Counted from the first letter of the stretch, positions 22,527 to 32,427 are shown. The stretch is 64,000 bases of DNA from Pseudomonas crudilactis (GCF_013433315.1 NZ_WXVV01000016.1:1-64000), one strand, 5' to 3'. The notes: generated by a model not told the origin, from the sequence alone. Translations and numbers: made by a program.

Positions 22527-23663
22527 TTATGAGCCTTTGTTGCCCTTCTCATGCGACGGGTCGTAGACCTTGGTCAGATCCCCACCCAGGCGGAAAGTCT
22601 TGAACGGCTGCATGCCGTGCTTCTTCTCGATCACATCCGGCGCACAGGTGTAGAGCGTGCAAAACGGTTCGAGCCAGGCGAATTTCATGTCCTCTTTCAG
22701 ATCGGTCATGTCCTGCTCTTTGCCGTTCTTCTTCTCGAATTCATCCGGGTCTTTCACCCCCGACAACACTCGATCACCGAGACGTTTCAGCGCGCCGTTG
22801 TTTTCCTGACGCAGATCGACACCGTTGACCTGGGCGAAACTGGCGATCATCGCCAGCGGCGGCAGGGCGTAGTTGTGATAGGCGAGAGCGCGTTGCTGAC
22901 GCTTGAGTTCGTTCGGCAGGAAGCCGTCGGCATCGACTTGATTGACGCCAACCTTGTATTCCTTCACTGCCCAGTCAAACAGGTCGCGGCGGTTGGTCGC
23001 GACCGAAGTCGCCATCACCGACCAGGCGGCCCAGTACGAGTGGTTGTTGGTTTTTTCCAGCGGCAGGTTGTCCCAGTCGCTGACGACCTGATCGGCCATT
23101 TTGCTGAACCACGCCTCGATCAACTGCGCCTCCTGCTGATGCTGCGCCAGCGGGTGCGAGTCGGAGAACTTCAGACGAATGTACGAAGAGGCCATGCTGC
23201 CCAACGCCCATTTGCGCATCGACTTGCCGGTGTGGTTGAAGTCTTTCGACATCAACGCATCGGCCTTGGCCCACGCGGTCAGCCAATTCAGCGTGCAATC
23301 GAGTTGCTCCGGGCGACCGTCGCGCATGAACTGCATCACCCGTTTGGCGGTGCCGCGTTCCAGCGTGGTGATGTCTTTGGTGGTGTCGCGAAAGGCTTTT
23401 TCCGACTGCACGTTCAGCGTTGCGCGGGCCTTGTCCGAACCTTCGTATTTGCTGCGAAATTGCAGCGGCCCGGTGTACGGCGTCGGCATCGCATCGCAGC
23501 CTTCGCTTTTGTCACCGGTCTTGAATTTATCCACAGGCGCGAAATAGCCCTGGGGTGGACGCAGCGGCGCGGCGGCCTGAGTCGCCCCGGCGAACATCGC
23601 CAGGCTCAGCAGCGTCGGTGCCAACAGATTTTTGAGTTTCGGATTTCGCATAGCAGACCTCAT
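22527..23663 (-). CDS. algL: AlgL, periplasmic alginate lyase
   Basis: A 378-residue (beta-elimination) poly-mannuronate lyase of family PL5 that clears misdirected alginate from the periplasm. Signal peptide LLAPTLLSLAMFAGATQAAA. The family signature NNHSYWAAWSVMAT is intact (catalytic Asn/His/Tyr region), as are FNHTGKSMRKWALGS and LPNELKRQQRALAYHNYALPP in two adjoining stretches. ATG at 23663 overlaps the algX stop by 4 bp (ATGA); a second ATG at 23651 with AGG upstream is an equally good start. Confidence 0.96.
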   Translation of the reverse strand: MRSAMRNPKLKNLLAPTLLSLAMFAGATQAAAPLRPPQGYFAPVDKFKTGDKSEGCDAMPTPYTGPLQFRSKYEGSDKARATLNVQSEKAFRDTTKDITTLERGTAKRVMQFMRDGRPEQLDCTLNWLTAWAKADALMSKDFNHTGKSMRKWALGSMASSYIRLKFSDSHPLAQHQQEAQLIEAWFSKMADQVVSDWDNLPLEKTNNHSYWAAWSVMATSVATNRRDLFDWAVKEYKVGVNQVDADGFLPNELKRQQRALAYHNYALPPLAMIASFAQVNGVDLRQENNGALKRLGDRVLSGVKDPDEFEKKNGKEQDMTDLKEDMKFAWLEPFCTLYTCAPDVIEKKHGMQPFKTFRLGGDLTKVYDPSHEKGNKGS

Positions 23664-25120
23664 TGCCCGACCTGAGCGGTTTGTTGCCCAGCGCCCGGGA
23701 ATACGTTGCGTTTGCAGATTTTCGCTTCGACTTTCTGTGGCGCGGTGCCCGTTTCCGGGCCCTGGACTTCGACCGCCAGCAGGTTTTGCGAGGCCCAGTC
23801 TTCGTCCGTGCGCAGCTCAAAGGCGAAACGACCGTCGGTGTCGGAGGTTTCCGGTTTCTCGATCTTGATATCCTCGTGGCGACCGTTCATGTACCAGAGG
23901 GTGGCTTGCAGGGTTTTCACCGAAGGATCGGCGAAGCGGATGTCGACCTGATGGCTGCTGTTCTGCAGGTTCAGGTTCTTGCTGTTGACCAGCAGTTCTT
24001 GTTTGCTGCCCGGCTTGAGCGTGGTGCTCGCGGACATTTGTGCGTCTTTGCCTTCGCAGCCGTTGTCGAGAAGAGACATCATCTGGCGGTAGATGGTTTC
24101 CTGGTCGAGGCGGTACAGCGGCGAGAATTCCCAGATGAGAATTTTCGGCGGGGTCTTCTGGAATTCGTCGCTGCCCAGGTACTGCAACATCGAACCTTCC
24201 AGACCGCCGCCAGGGAAGGCGACGTTGAGAATGTCGGCGCCGATGGCTTCTTCGAGGAAACCGGCGAAGTTGTAGTTCTTGCCGCTGTGCGAGGTGCCGA
24301 CCAGAGTGATTTGCGGGTTGCCGGAATCACCGAACAGATCGCCGTCGCCAGCCTCGCCCTTAGGCTCGGTGGTGAACTGATCCATGTACTGGATCGCGTA
24401 ACTGGTGCCGCACAGTTGCCCGGCCATGTTGTGCAGGGTGCCGGTCTTGCCCATGCGCCCAGAGCGTTTGGTCTCGAATTCACGCTTGGGCACGTCGGCG
24501 AAGGCCGGGATCTGCTTGACCTTCTCGGCGACTATTTTCGCCGTGCGCTGTGCGCCGTAAGGGGTCCAGTGCTGGTCGCCGCGGAAGTAGAAATCGTGAG
24601 CAGGCAGGGTGTCCGGCAGCGATTCGTTGGTCAGCGGCGACAGGTCCGGCACGACGTAACCCATCTTGGCGAAACGGCCGAGCATGGTCTTGTAGTTGCC
24701 CAGCGCTTTCTCGTAATCGAACGCGGCTTTTTCCTGCGGGTTGAGCTTGTTGCGGTTCACCAGGCCACGGGTCGGCTGGTAAACGATCACCAGCTCAACG
24801 CCTTTGGCCTTGAACGCATCGTGCAGCTGTTGCAGGCGTTTGTAGCCGGCCGGGGTGGTGTTGAACTCGGTGCGCAAATCTTCCTGAGTTCGGAACAGCC
24901 AGTCGCCTTGTGCCTGCACCAGCGTGGTGAAGTTCTGCTGATAACGCGTGGTGTAGTTCTTCGCGTCATGCGCCGCCGGGCACAGGTTGCAGCACGGTTC
25001 GGCGCTGAACTTTGGCGGCGTGGCGGCAGCGCCTTCATCGGCGCGGGCGCCGTTGCTGGCCGCGAGAATGCCCACGGTCAGGGCCGACAGGCTGAGTAAT
25101 CTGATCAAGTGTGGGTGCAT
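23660..25120 (-). CDS. algX: AlgX, terminal alginate acetyltransferase
   Basis: A 486-residue periplasmic protein that binds nascent alginate and transfers acetyl groups onto it. Signal peptide at the N-terminus, then an SGNH hydrolase-like domain with RGDQHWTPYGAQRTA (Asp/His) and LVGTSHSGKNYNFAGF (Ser), and a C-terminal carbohydrate-binding module (from about residue 350). The paired cysteines near residues 43-47 (EPCCNLCPAAH) are conserved in the family. 10 bp after algG, overlapping algL by 4 bp. Confidence 0.96.
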   Translation of the reverse strand: MHPHLIRLLSLSALTVGILAASNGARADEGAAATPPKFSAEPCCNLCPAAHDAKNYTTRYQQNFTTLVQAQGDWLFRTQEDLRTEFNTTPAGYKRLQQLHDAFKAKGVELVIVYQPTRGLVNRNKLNPQEKAAFDYEKALGNYKTMLGRFAKMGYVVPDLSPLTNESLPDTLPAHDFYFRGDQHWTPYGAQRTAKIVAEKVKQIPAFADVPKREFETKRSGRMGKTGTLHNMAGQLCGTSYAIQYMDQFTTEPKGEAGDGDLFGDSGNPQITLVGTSHSGKNYNFAGFLEEAIGADILNVAFPGGGLEGSMLQYLGSDEFQKTPPKILIWEFSPLYRLDQETIYRQMMSLLDNGCEGKDAQMSASTTLKPGSKQELLVNSKNLNLQNSSHQVDIRFADPSVKTLQATLWYMNGRHEDIKIEKPETSDTDGRFAFELRTDEDWASQNLLAVEVQGPETGTAPQKVEAKICKRNVFPGAGQQTAQVGQ

Positions 25121-25130
25121 AAAATTATCC

Positions 25131-26702
25131 TCAGTCCTGCATTTCGGTCTGGCGTTCGACAGGGTCGATCAGCACGGCTTTCTGCTGGCGCACCAGCAGG
25201 TCGAGAATTTCATCCTGGCGCTCGCCGAGGATGCCGTTGAAGCTGATGCCGCTGGATTTGGTCGGCGCCAGCATCGACACGCGATACAGCTCGACACTCA
25301 ACGGTGAATCGATCGACAGCGGGCCGCTGCCATTGGCCGCCAGCTCACCGCCAACGACGATCAGCGACACCTGCGCATCGAACGGATCGAGCTTGATGTC
25401 ACGGTCGGTGTCGGTGAGGTCCTTGATGTGGCCGTAGACGCCGGTCAGGCCGTTGGCCATGGCGACGTTTTCGTAGAGGCGAATGTTCACGCTGTTACGA
25501 ATGCGGATGCCGTGGCGCTTGTTGCTGATGACCTTGTTGCCCCACAGCAGGTTGTCGGCGGACTCGTAGAGCGTGATGCCGTCGGTGTGGTTCTTGTAGA
25601 TCTCGTTGTAGGCAATGATGTTGTTGACGCTGTTCCGGTCGATCACCAGGCCCGAGAGGTGGTTGTCGAAGCTCTTGTTGTTGAAGATGAAGCTGTCGTT
25701 GACCTCACGGGAAATAATGATCCCGTGCTTCTTCTTCGTGCCGTGCACGGTGTTCTCGGCAATGATCAGGCCGTGGGAACGGTCGTGCGGGTCGATGCCG
25801 TAGACGATGTTGTCTTTGTAGGTGTTGCCCTTGACCACGAAGTCGCGGGTCTCGTAGCAGTAGAAGCCGTACCACATGTCGGAGAACTCGGAGCCGACGA
25901 TCCAGCCAGTCGGTTCGGGACGCTTGAGCACCTTGGCCATGTTCGGCGTGTACTGGGAAATACTCACCCCGTACGACTTACTGTTGGCGTAGCCGAAGCT
26001 GGCCATCTTGCTGTTGACGATGTAGGTCTCGGTGCCGCCCCAGGCGAGCAGGAACGGACGGAATTCCTTCGGCGAACGGAAGGTCGCCGGGCCGTTTTCC
26101 TTTTCGCGCCAGCCAGTGATCTTGGTGTCACGCACGAACAGCTGGCCGTCGTTGACCATGAACGCACCGGCCTCTTGCGACAGGCGCAGTTCCTGGGTCT
26201 GGCCGTCGATTTCGAGGATGCCTTTACGGCCCACGACGATCGGCAGCTTCGACAGGTACACGCCCGGCGAGGTTTCGCTGAAGTACTGCTTGGGCAGTTT
26301 CTGCGCCAGGTCCTTTAGGTTCATGTAACCGTCGTCGACGAAGATCGCCTGCGGAATGCCGTGCTGACGCACCACCCATTCGGCCATCTTGTTGTCGCCG
26401 CCAATGAAGTCCTTCAGCGCGTCTTCCTGCATCATCCGGCGCACGCTGATCTTGCCCGCTTTGCTGCGGACGATTTTCGCCGCAGCGGCTTCGGCGGTGT
26501 AGCCGGACAGGTCCGGCAGTTTTGGCGCAGCCAGATTCAGCGCCTCGGTGGGTGCGCTGCTGACGGTGTAGGTCTTGGCTTGTTGTAGCTCCTTGGCCGT
26601 GGTCGCAGGCTTTGCCGGCTCCACGTTGGCGAAGGCGCCAGCGCTGGCCAGCAGCATCGCGCCGGCCAGCAGGCTGAGTGAGCCTATCCTGGTGCTGATC
26701 AT
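25131..26702 (-). CDS. algG: AlgG, mannuronan C5-epimerase
   Basis: A 523-residue periplasmic enzyme converting D-mannuronate to L-guluronate in the polymer. Right-handed beta-helix with the catalytic DPHDRSH motif (in GIDPHDRSHGLIIAENTV). Signal peptide SLLAGAMLLASAGAFA. The start at 26702 (MISTRIGSLS) is preferred because GGGAG lies about eight bases upstream; an ATG at 26729 that overlaps the algE stop by one base is the alternative. Confidence 0.96.
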   Translation of the reverse strand: MISTRIGSLSLLAGAMLLASAGAFANVEPAKPATTAKELQQAKTYTVSSAPTEALNLAAPKLPDLSGYTAEAAAAKIVRSKAGKISVRRMMQEDALKDFIGGDNKMAEWVVRQHGIPQAIFVDDGYMNLKDLAQKLPKQYFSETSPGVYLSKLPIVVGRKGILEIDGQTQELRLSQEAGAFMVNDGQLFVRDTKITGWREKENGPATFRSPKEFRPFLLAWGGTETYIVNSKMASFGYANSKSYGVSISQYTPNMAKVLKRPEPTGWIVGSEFSDMWYGFYCYETRDFVVKGNTYKDNIVYGIDPHDRSHGLIIAENTVHGTKKKHGIIISREVNDSFIFNNKSFDNHLSGLVIDRNSVNNIIAYNEIYKNHTDGITLYESADNLLWGNKVISNKRHGIRIRNSVNIRLYENVAMANGLTGVYGHIKDLTDTDRDIKLDPFDAQVSLIVVGGELAANGSGPLSIDSPLSVELYRVSMLAPTKSSGISFNGILGERQDEILDLLVRQQKAVLIDPVERQTEMQD

Positions 26703-26728
26703 GTCGGGCACTCCCTTGGCGGTTTGCA

Positions 26729-28210
26729 TCAGAAGCGCCAGATCACGTCGATGAACGCGCGGTGCATGTACGAATCAACCTGCTTGCCGTAGGCATCGCC
26801 CGGTTTGAACACACCGCCACGGAAACGCACGAGGGCCGAAGGCTCGTCGATCGACTGGCTCAACGCCGCCGGCAACAGGCCTTGCTTGAAGTACTTGGTG
26901 ACGACCAGGTCCATCTCCTGACCGAGATCCTTGTTGCCGTCTTCAAGCGGCAGCGAGGTGCTGGAAAGGATCGCGCCGGTGGCGTCGTCGGTGTTGTTTT
27001 CCACGGCGTTGATGCCGTTGCTGCCCACCGGCTTGTTGCCGTCGACGCGCCAGAACTTGTGGTAGATCAGGCTGGCGTCGTACTCGTCGTTGACCATCCA
27101 CGAACCGAACAGGGTCGCGGTCTGCATGTTGTTCATTTCGCCACGGAAGGCTTCGCCGAAACGGTGCACACGCGAGCGCGTACCGGTGTAGTTGGAGCGG
27201 TTGCTCTCCAGACCGGTCTGCTCGTAATCGGCGCTGGCACGGGCATACGCACCGCCGACTTGCCATTGCGGATCGAGGCGCAGACGTACACCGATGTCGG
27301 TGGCCCAGCCGTTGACGTCATCACTGCGCTTGGCTTGCGCCGGGCGCGAACCATCGGCGTTCAAAGCGTTGACGGTGTCGCGGTCGCCGCTCATGCCGGT
27401 GATGCTGCCCCAATAGTTGACGGTGTTGGTGTTGCGCCAGTTGTAGGCGTCGCTGTCGGCGGTCAGGCCGATCCAGCTGATGTCGCCATTCTCAGTCTTG
27501 TCCAGCGAGTCGCGCGGAACACCCGGTTCGGCGTAATCGAGTTTGCCGTCATCGTGGGTGTGGTGACCACGAATGCCGACCCAGTTGCCCGGCGTCCACT
27601 GATAGGCCGCATCGGCGTAGGCGTGCAGGCGATCCTTGTCTTTCGGCGCCAGCTCCTTCAGGTCGGTGCGGTATTCGCTGAAGCGTTCGGCAACACCGGC
27701 GTTGGCGCGCAACAGGGTGGTGTCGAACGTCCAGTTCAGCGCTTCGATGTTGGTGTCGCGCCACTGGCCGTCGTCATTGCGCAGGCGCTGGCGACCGAAC
27801 TTGAGCATCTCGCCCGGGTACGGGGTGAGGCCGCTGTAGCCGACCCAGAACTCGCGCATCGCCAGGTAGTTTTTCTTGGTTTTGCGATCACTGTTGTCGG
27901 TGGCTTGTTCACCGTCGGATTGTTGCAGGGTGTCGGTTTCGATGATGTCGGTCGAGGTCACGGCCTGGCCCATGGCGTAGGCGCTCCACGCGCCGCTTTC
28001 GCCGTAGATCCACGGACGCAGGTCGAGGCCGACGCCGTTGACGTCGCCGCCGCTGGCAGTGCCGAGGTCACGGTCGTCTTCGGACTGGCCGGTGACTTTC
28101 ACTTCCAGGCCAAAGTTCTTGGTTTCAGTCATCGCGGCGAGTGTCGGGCAAGACCAGATCAGCGCGAACGAAAGGCCAATGCCGGCCTTCACGAATGGAT
28201 TCAGCTTCAT
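26729..28210 (-). CDS. algE: AlgE, outer-membrane alginate porin
   Basis: A 493-residue beta-barrel secretin-like porin through which alginate leaves the cell. Signal peptide (GIGLSFALIWSCPTLAAM), alternating amphipathic strands throughout, and a C-terminal Phe (HRAFIDVIWRF) as required for outer-membrane insertion. Conserved NFGLEVKVTGQSEDDRDLG at the mature N-terminus. Overlaps the algK stop by 4 bp. Confidence 0.96.
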   Translation of the reverse strand: MKLNPFVKAGIGLSFALIWSCPTLAAMTETKNFGLEVKVTGQSEDDRDLGTASGGDVNGVGLDLRPWIYGESGAWSAYAMGQAVTSTDIIETDTLQQSDGEQATDNSDRKTKKNYLAMREFWVGYSGLTPYPGEMLKFGRQRLRNDDGQWRDTNIEALNWTFDTTLLRANAGVAERFSEYRTDLKELAPKDKDRLHAYADAAYQWTPGNWVGIRGHHTHDDGKLDYAEPGVPRDSLDKTENGDISWIGLTADSDAYNWRNTNTVNYWGSITGMSGDRDTVNALNADGSRPAQAKRSDDVNGWATDIGVRLRLDPQWQVGGAYARASADYEQTGLESNRSNYTGTRSRVHRFGEAFRGEMNNMQTATLFGSWMVNDEYDASLIYHKFWRVDGNKPVGSNGINAVENNTDDATGAILSSTSLPLEDGNKDLGQEMDLVVTKYFKQGLLPAALSQSIDEPSALVRFRGGVFKPGDAYGKQVDSYMHRAFIDVIWRF

Positions 28211-29715
28211 AATTTTTCCTCGCCGTCTTCTTCTTGCAGCGCGTGCAGTTGCAGCGTGTTCTGGTTCAGAGCGCCACGGCTGGCTTGCTCTTGTTGCAGC
28301 AGACGTTGGGCTTCGGCCAGACGCTCGGGCGGCAGTTGCGCGGCGAGGGTGGTCGCCAGCTCATCGGCTTGCGGGGTGTTTTGCGCCTTGGCCAATTGGC
28401 TGAAGACGTAGGCGTTGAGCGGGTCGGGCTTGGTGCCCTTGCCTTGGGAGAACAGTTGCGCGATGGCGAAATCAGCGCTGTTCTGGCCGTTGCGCGCAGC
28501 GGTCAGCAAGTGGTCGAGAGCCTTCTGCGGGTAGACCTTGCCGAGGTAACCACGGCGATAGATCTGGCCGAGGTAGTAGTCGGCAGCGACTTCGCGGCCA
28601 ACGGCTTTCTGGAAATGTTCTTCGGCGACTTTCGCGTCAGCCGGAACCATTTTGCCTTCGTAGTACAGCTTGCCCAGCAACAGCTCGGCGCGCGGCTGGT
28701 CGGCGGCACGGCCATTGTCGAGGTACTTCATCATCTGATCGACGTCGCCCAGTTCCGGGTAGTCGTACAGCAATTGCGCGAGGGTCACCCACGATGCCGG
28801 GTAGCCCGGAGCGATCGGCTCGAGCAGCGACTGCGCGGTTTTTTCGTCGGTCTTGCCCAGGGTCGAATCGGCCAATACACGGGCCACGGAATCGACGCGC
28901 TGGGCGGTGACGGTGCCACGGCTGTAACCGGCCTGCATCTGCTTGATCAACTCGGCTTGTTGCTCTGGCTGCGCGCGTTTCTGGTAAACGGTGGCCAGTT
29001 CGACGTAGCAGATGTCGGTGGTGTTGAGCGCGGCTTTGCAGATTTTTTCCACGTCATCCAGGTGCTGGTCGTAGGTGCCTTGGGTGCGATACAGCAGCAC
29101 CTGCGCCAGACCTGCTTCCGGATAACCGGATTTGCGCCATTGATCGATCTGCTGCTGTGCGTTGATGTTCGGGAAGCTGTGCGGGTATTGCAGATAGAGC
29201 ATCGCCAGCGGGATCAACGTGTTGCCTTCGCCATTGGCGGCGGCTTTTTTCAGCAGGGTTTCGGCTTCGTGGTGCTCGGCTTCGGTGGAACCCGGTTTGG
29301 CCACCAGCAGGCGACCCAAGCGTGCCTGGGCACGCGGCGAAACACTGGCGGCGGCGCGGTAAGTCGCTTCGGCCTGTTTCATTTGCGCAGGGTCGCGGCT
29401 GTCGACCTGGATATCAGCGAGACCGACTTGCGCTTCGCTGTAACCCAGATCGGCCAGTTGCTGATAATTCTGCGCAGCGGTGGCGGTGTCGCCACGCTTG
29501 AGCGCTTCGTTGGCCAGACGCTGATCGGGCAGACCGGCACAACCGGCCAGACTCACCGCCAGCGCCAAGGCACACACCGTGCCCATGTAGGAGTGAGCCT
29601 GCTCGCGATTCAGGCGGCGCGGTACATCAGACACACCGCGCTGATCCAATCGCCGGCAGGCCAGCTCCCACAGGGATCGCGGTGTTTTCAGGATGGGTGG
29701 AGTAGTCACAGGCAT
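28207..29715 (-). CDS. algK: AlgK, outer-membrane lipoprotein, TPR/Sel1 scaffold, with altered N-terminus
   Basis: A 502-codon frame. AlgK is a lipoprotein of TPR-like repeats that localises AlgE and ties together the alginate export complex. The mature part is normal (CAGLPDQRLANEALKRGDTA, then repeated helices). The 5' end is unusual: codons for about residues 15-43 are an entire REPIN (29586-29672). Translation from 29715 would give a long basic leader before the lipobox (SLAGC). The alternative is the ATG at 29585 directly after the REPIN, giving MGTVCALALAVSLAGC, which lacks the usual positive charge. I list the longer frame because its start lies 9 bp after alg44. Confidence 0.9.
   Translation of the reverse strand: MPVTTPPILKTPRSLWELACRRLDQRGVSDVPRRLNREQAHSYMGTVCALALAVSLAGCAGLPDQRLANEALKRGDTATAAQNYQQLADLGYSEAQVGLADIQVDSRDPAQMKQAEATYRAAASVSPRAQARLGRLLVAKPGSTEAEHHEAETLLKKAAANGEGNTLIPLAMLYLQYPHSFPNINAQQQIDQWRKSGYPEAGLAQVLLYRTQGTYDQHLDDVEKICKAALNTTDICYVELATVYQKRAQPEQQAELIKQMQAGYSRGTVTAQRVDSVARVLADSTLGKTDEKTAQSLLEPIAPGYPASWVTLAQLLYDYPELGDVDQMMKYLDNGRAADQPRAELLLGKLYYEGKMVPADAKVAEEHFQKAVGREVAADYYLGQIYRRGYLGKVYPQKALDHLLTAARNGQNSADFAIAQLFSQGKGTKPDPLNAYVFSQLAKAQNTPQADELATTLAAQLPPERLAEAQRLLQQEQASRGALNQNTLQLHALQEEDGEEKL
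29586..29672. repeat. REPIN lying inside the 5' end of algK
   Basis: TGTAGGAGTGAGCCTGCTCG on one side and CGGCAGGCCAGCTCCCACA on the other, about 45 bp apart. The arms are the same class as the pair at 38667 and 54086. The element keeps the algK frame open. Confidence 0.85.
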
Positions 29716-29724
29716 GTCCTCGAC

Positions 29725-30894
29725 TTAAAGACCGGCAGCCATGGCTTTGTCGATCAGCCAGTTCAGGTTCGGGCCACGGTCGCTGTTCACTTCCACCGGG
29801 CGACCGGCGAGGCTGCTGTCGAGCGGCTCGTCAGGCTGGATCTGCACGCGGATGTCGGAGGACAGGTCAGCGCTTTTCAGGCTGGTGCTGCTGACGATCT
29901 TGCCGGTGCGGGTCTTGTCTTCGCCGGCAATCTGGAAGCTCACCGGGGTGCCCGGACGCACGTCGCCGAACTGGCGATAGGAGAAGCGCGCATCGACGGT
30001 GGCCTGGGTGTTGCGCGGTACCAGCTGGAAGATCACATCGCCTTTGCTCGCGTATTGACCGTCAGCCACCAGTTGCTGGGCCACGGTGCAATCGCACGGC
30101 GAAGTCAGGGTGCCGGTCATTTGCTTGCCGAACAGTTCTTCAACCTTGGCCGGCGACAGTTGATCTTCTTCCAGATGGCCCTTGAGCACGTCGAGCATGC
30201 TGGTGCTGAAGGTTGCCAGTGGCGCGCCTTTGGCGGCGACGCCATCGGACTTGACCAGGCTCTGCACGGTGCCGTCGCGCGGCATGGTGATGTTCATTCC
30301 CGGCACGCTGACCAGACCAGCCTGCGCGTGGCTGACGAAGTACATGCCGTACACCGATTTGAAAATGAAACCCGCTGCGACCAGGCCGACCGCGAAGATA
30401 CCGGCGCTGAACGTCACTGCTTTCAGACGCCCGAACGGGGTCATGCCGGAGCCGCCGTCCTTGACCTTGCGCGCCTTGGTGAAGTTGTCGCGCTGCAGGG
30501 TCGCCAGCACTTCGCCGATGCTGACGATGTCGCCGGCCAGGTGCGAAGTGATCAAGTGGCGCAGGGTGGAAATGTCCTGCGGCTCGAGGTTCTGGAACTG
30601 GCAGCCGACGCGACCGGTCTGGCGGTCGTAGGAACGCACTTGCAGTTCAACGTCCATGGCGATGCCAAGGTTGTCGATGACGAATTGCAGACGCGCCTTG
30701 TACACCTCGCCGATGGTCAGTGGCATTTGCCCGGCGTTGAACGCCAGACCACCGGCCGAGAGGTCGATGACCCGCGCTTCGACCGGCGTCCGGTCGGGAC
30801 CGAAGAAGCGCAGTTTGGCCGGGATTTTCACGCGGGCGTGTTGGCGCTGGGCTTCGGATTCATGCACTACGTTGGCGTTGACGGCGGTATTCAT
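29725..30894 (-). CDS. alg44: Alg44, cyclic-di-GMP-binding alginate co-polymerase
   Basis: A 389-residue inner-membrane protein. The N-terminal PilZ domain has both c-di-GMP motifs: Arg17-x3-Arg21 (RQHAR) and Asp44-x-Ser46-x2-Gly49 (DLSAGG), at the same positions as in P. aeruginosa. One transmembrane helix follows (about 155-180, VTFSAGIFAVGLVAAGFIF), then a periplasmic HlyD-like domain with CDC at about residue 256. It makes polymerisation by Alg8 depend on c-di-GMP. Confidence 0.97.
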   Translation of the reverse strand: MNTAVNANVVHESEAQRQHARVKIPAKLRFFGPDRTPVEARVIDLSAGGLAFNAGQMPLTIGEVYKARLQFVIDNLGIAMDVELQVRSYDRQTGRVGCQFQNLEPQDISTLRHLITSHLAGDIVSIGEVLATLQRDNFTKARKVKDGGSGMTPFGRLKAVTFSAGIFAVGLVAAGFIFKSVYGMYFVSHAQAGLVSVPGMNITMPRDGTVQSLVKSDGVAAKGAPLATFSTSMLDVLKGHLEEDQLSPAKVEELFGKQMTGTLTSPCDCTVAQQLVADGQYASKGDVIFQLVPRNTQATVDARFSYRQFGDVRPGTPVSFQIAGEDKTRTGKIVSSTSLKSADLSSDIRVQIQPDEPLDSSLAGRPVEVNSDRGPNLNWLIDKAMAAGL

Positions 30895-30929
30895 AGGGGC
30901 GATTTCCTTGTTAATTCAATAGGGGCGGG

Positions 30930-32411
30930 TCAGACCATCATCAGCAGCACGGCGACAAAAATGCTGCCGGCGGAGAAGGTCATGGTCCGAGACGACCAGG
31001 TGTTGAACCAACGTTGAAAGCTGGCGAGATCACGGGTCAGGGATGTGGGTTGGCGCGTCCAGGATTGTTGGTCGAGGCGGAAGAACACGTAGATCTTCAC
31101 CAGCGCACCGACGATCTGGTTGTAATAAAGAATTGCTGGGTAAGCCGGACCGATCCGGTGACCGGAGCACGACAGCAGCAGGGTCAGGATCAGGCGGGTG
31201 ATGCCGATCCACAGCAGGTAGACCAGGATGAACGCGGTGCCGTACTTGAAGCTGGCGATCATCGCCACGGTCAGGCCGAGCAGCGAAGTCCACATCGATA
31301 CGCGCTGGTCAAACAGCACCACCGAAGTGAACGCACCGAGGCGTTTTACTCCCAGGCCCAGCGCTCGCGAGTTCTGGCGCAGGTTGTTGCCGTACCAGCG
31401 GAACATCAGTTTGCGGCTGGCCTTGATGAAGCTCTTTTCCGGCGGGTGTTCGACGGTGTTGATTGCTGCGTCAGGCACGTAGAAGGTGTCGTAACCGAGG
31501 CGCATCAGGCTGAACCAGCTCGACTTGTCGTCGCCGGTCAAAAACTTGAAGCGGCCCAAGCGCCAGTGTTGCAGCGAGTCGCTTTCAACATCGGCGATGA
31601 ATTCCGGGTTGGTTACCACGGTGGCGCGGAACACCGACATACGGCCGGTCATGGTCAGCACGCGTTTGGACAGGGCCATCGAGCACATGTTGATGTGGCG
31701 CTGGGCGAAACGCAGCTTGTGCCATTCGCTCATGATGTAGCCGCCGCGCACTTCGCAGAACTCGTTGGTGGTCAGGCCGCCGACGTTGCCGAACAGCTGG
31801 AACCACGGCACGGTCTTGCGCACGGTGCCTTCGCCGAGCACGGTGTCGCCGTCGATCACGGCTACCACGGCGCGGTCGTCCGGCAAGTGGCGGGAGATCG
31901 CGCGGAAACCATAGGCCAGGCCATCACGTTTGCCGGTGCCGGGAATGCGTACGAAGTCGAGCTTCACGCGGTCTGGCGGATTCATCCGTGCCCACAGTGC
32001 CTTGACCAGCAGCTCATCGGACATTTCCACGATCGAGCAGACCACGGTGGTCGGCAGTTCGCAGTCGATGGCTTCGCGGATCACCGAGCTGTAGACCTGC
32101 GCGGTGGTGAGCGCGTCGATACGGAAACTGGTGACCATCAGGAACACATGCGACGGGTCCGCCGCTTTACCCAGCTTGCGCACTTTGCGGCGCAGGTGCG
32201 GGTAAACGATGTAGAGAAAAATCATGCCGCGCACAAAGTGCGTTGCACCCATCGAGTAGCGCCAGATACCCACGGCGCCAATCAGGAAAATGAAGTCCTT
32301 CGACTCGGAGTCGAATGTGGACGTGGGCAGCATCAAGGCCAGGCCCATCAGCAGACTGAGATAAAAAAGCCAGCCGGCTGATTGCAGAAAAAAATGTTTG
32401 AGCTTGGTCAT
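30930..32411 (-). CDS. alg8: Alg8, alginate polymerase (GT2 glycosyltransferase)
   Basis: A 493-residue inner-membrane processive glycosyltransferase that polymerises mannuronate from GDP-mannuronate. Two N-terminal helices, a GT-A catalytic domain with VAVIDGDTVLG (DxD-type) and ESDSLQHWRLGRFKF (the ED/QxxRW equivalent), then C-terminal helices. Start at 32411 gives the P. aeruginosa length; ATG at 32420 is nearly equivalent. A REP-like inverted repeat lies between it and algD. Confidence 0.95.
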   Translation of the reverse strand: MTKLKHFFLQSAGWLFYLSLLMGLALMLPTSTFDSESKDFIFLIGAVGIWRYSMGATHFVRGMIFLYIVYPHLRRKVRKLGKAADPSHVFLMVTSFRIDALTTAQVYSSVIREAIDCELPTTVVCSIVEMSDELLVKALWARMNPPDRVKLDFVRIPGTGKRDGLAYGFRAISRHLPDDRAVVAVIDGDTVLGEGTVRKTVPWFQLFGNVGGLTTNEFCEVRGGYIMSEWHKLRFAQRHINMCSMALSKRVLTMTGRMSVFRATVVTNPEFIADVESDSLQHWRLGRFKFLTGDDKSSWFSLMRLGYDTFYVPDAAINTVEHPPEKSFIKASRKLMFRWYGNNLRQNSRALGLGVKRLGAFTSVVLFDQRVSMWTSLLGLTVAMIASFKYGTAFILVYLLWIGITRLILTLLLSCSGHRIGPAYPAILYYNQIVGALVKIYVFFRLDQQSWTRQPTSLTRDLASFQRWFNTWSSRTMTFSAGSIFVAVLLMMV

Positions 32412-32427
32412 CAACGTCATCCGAAGG

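Noticed and set aside
28234..31017. 927-codon open frame on the plus strand across algK and alg44
   Set aside because: Antisense to algK and alg44, composition-driven, no recognisable domain or ribosome-binding site.
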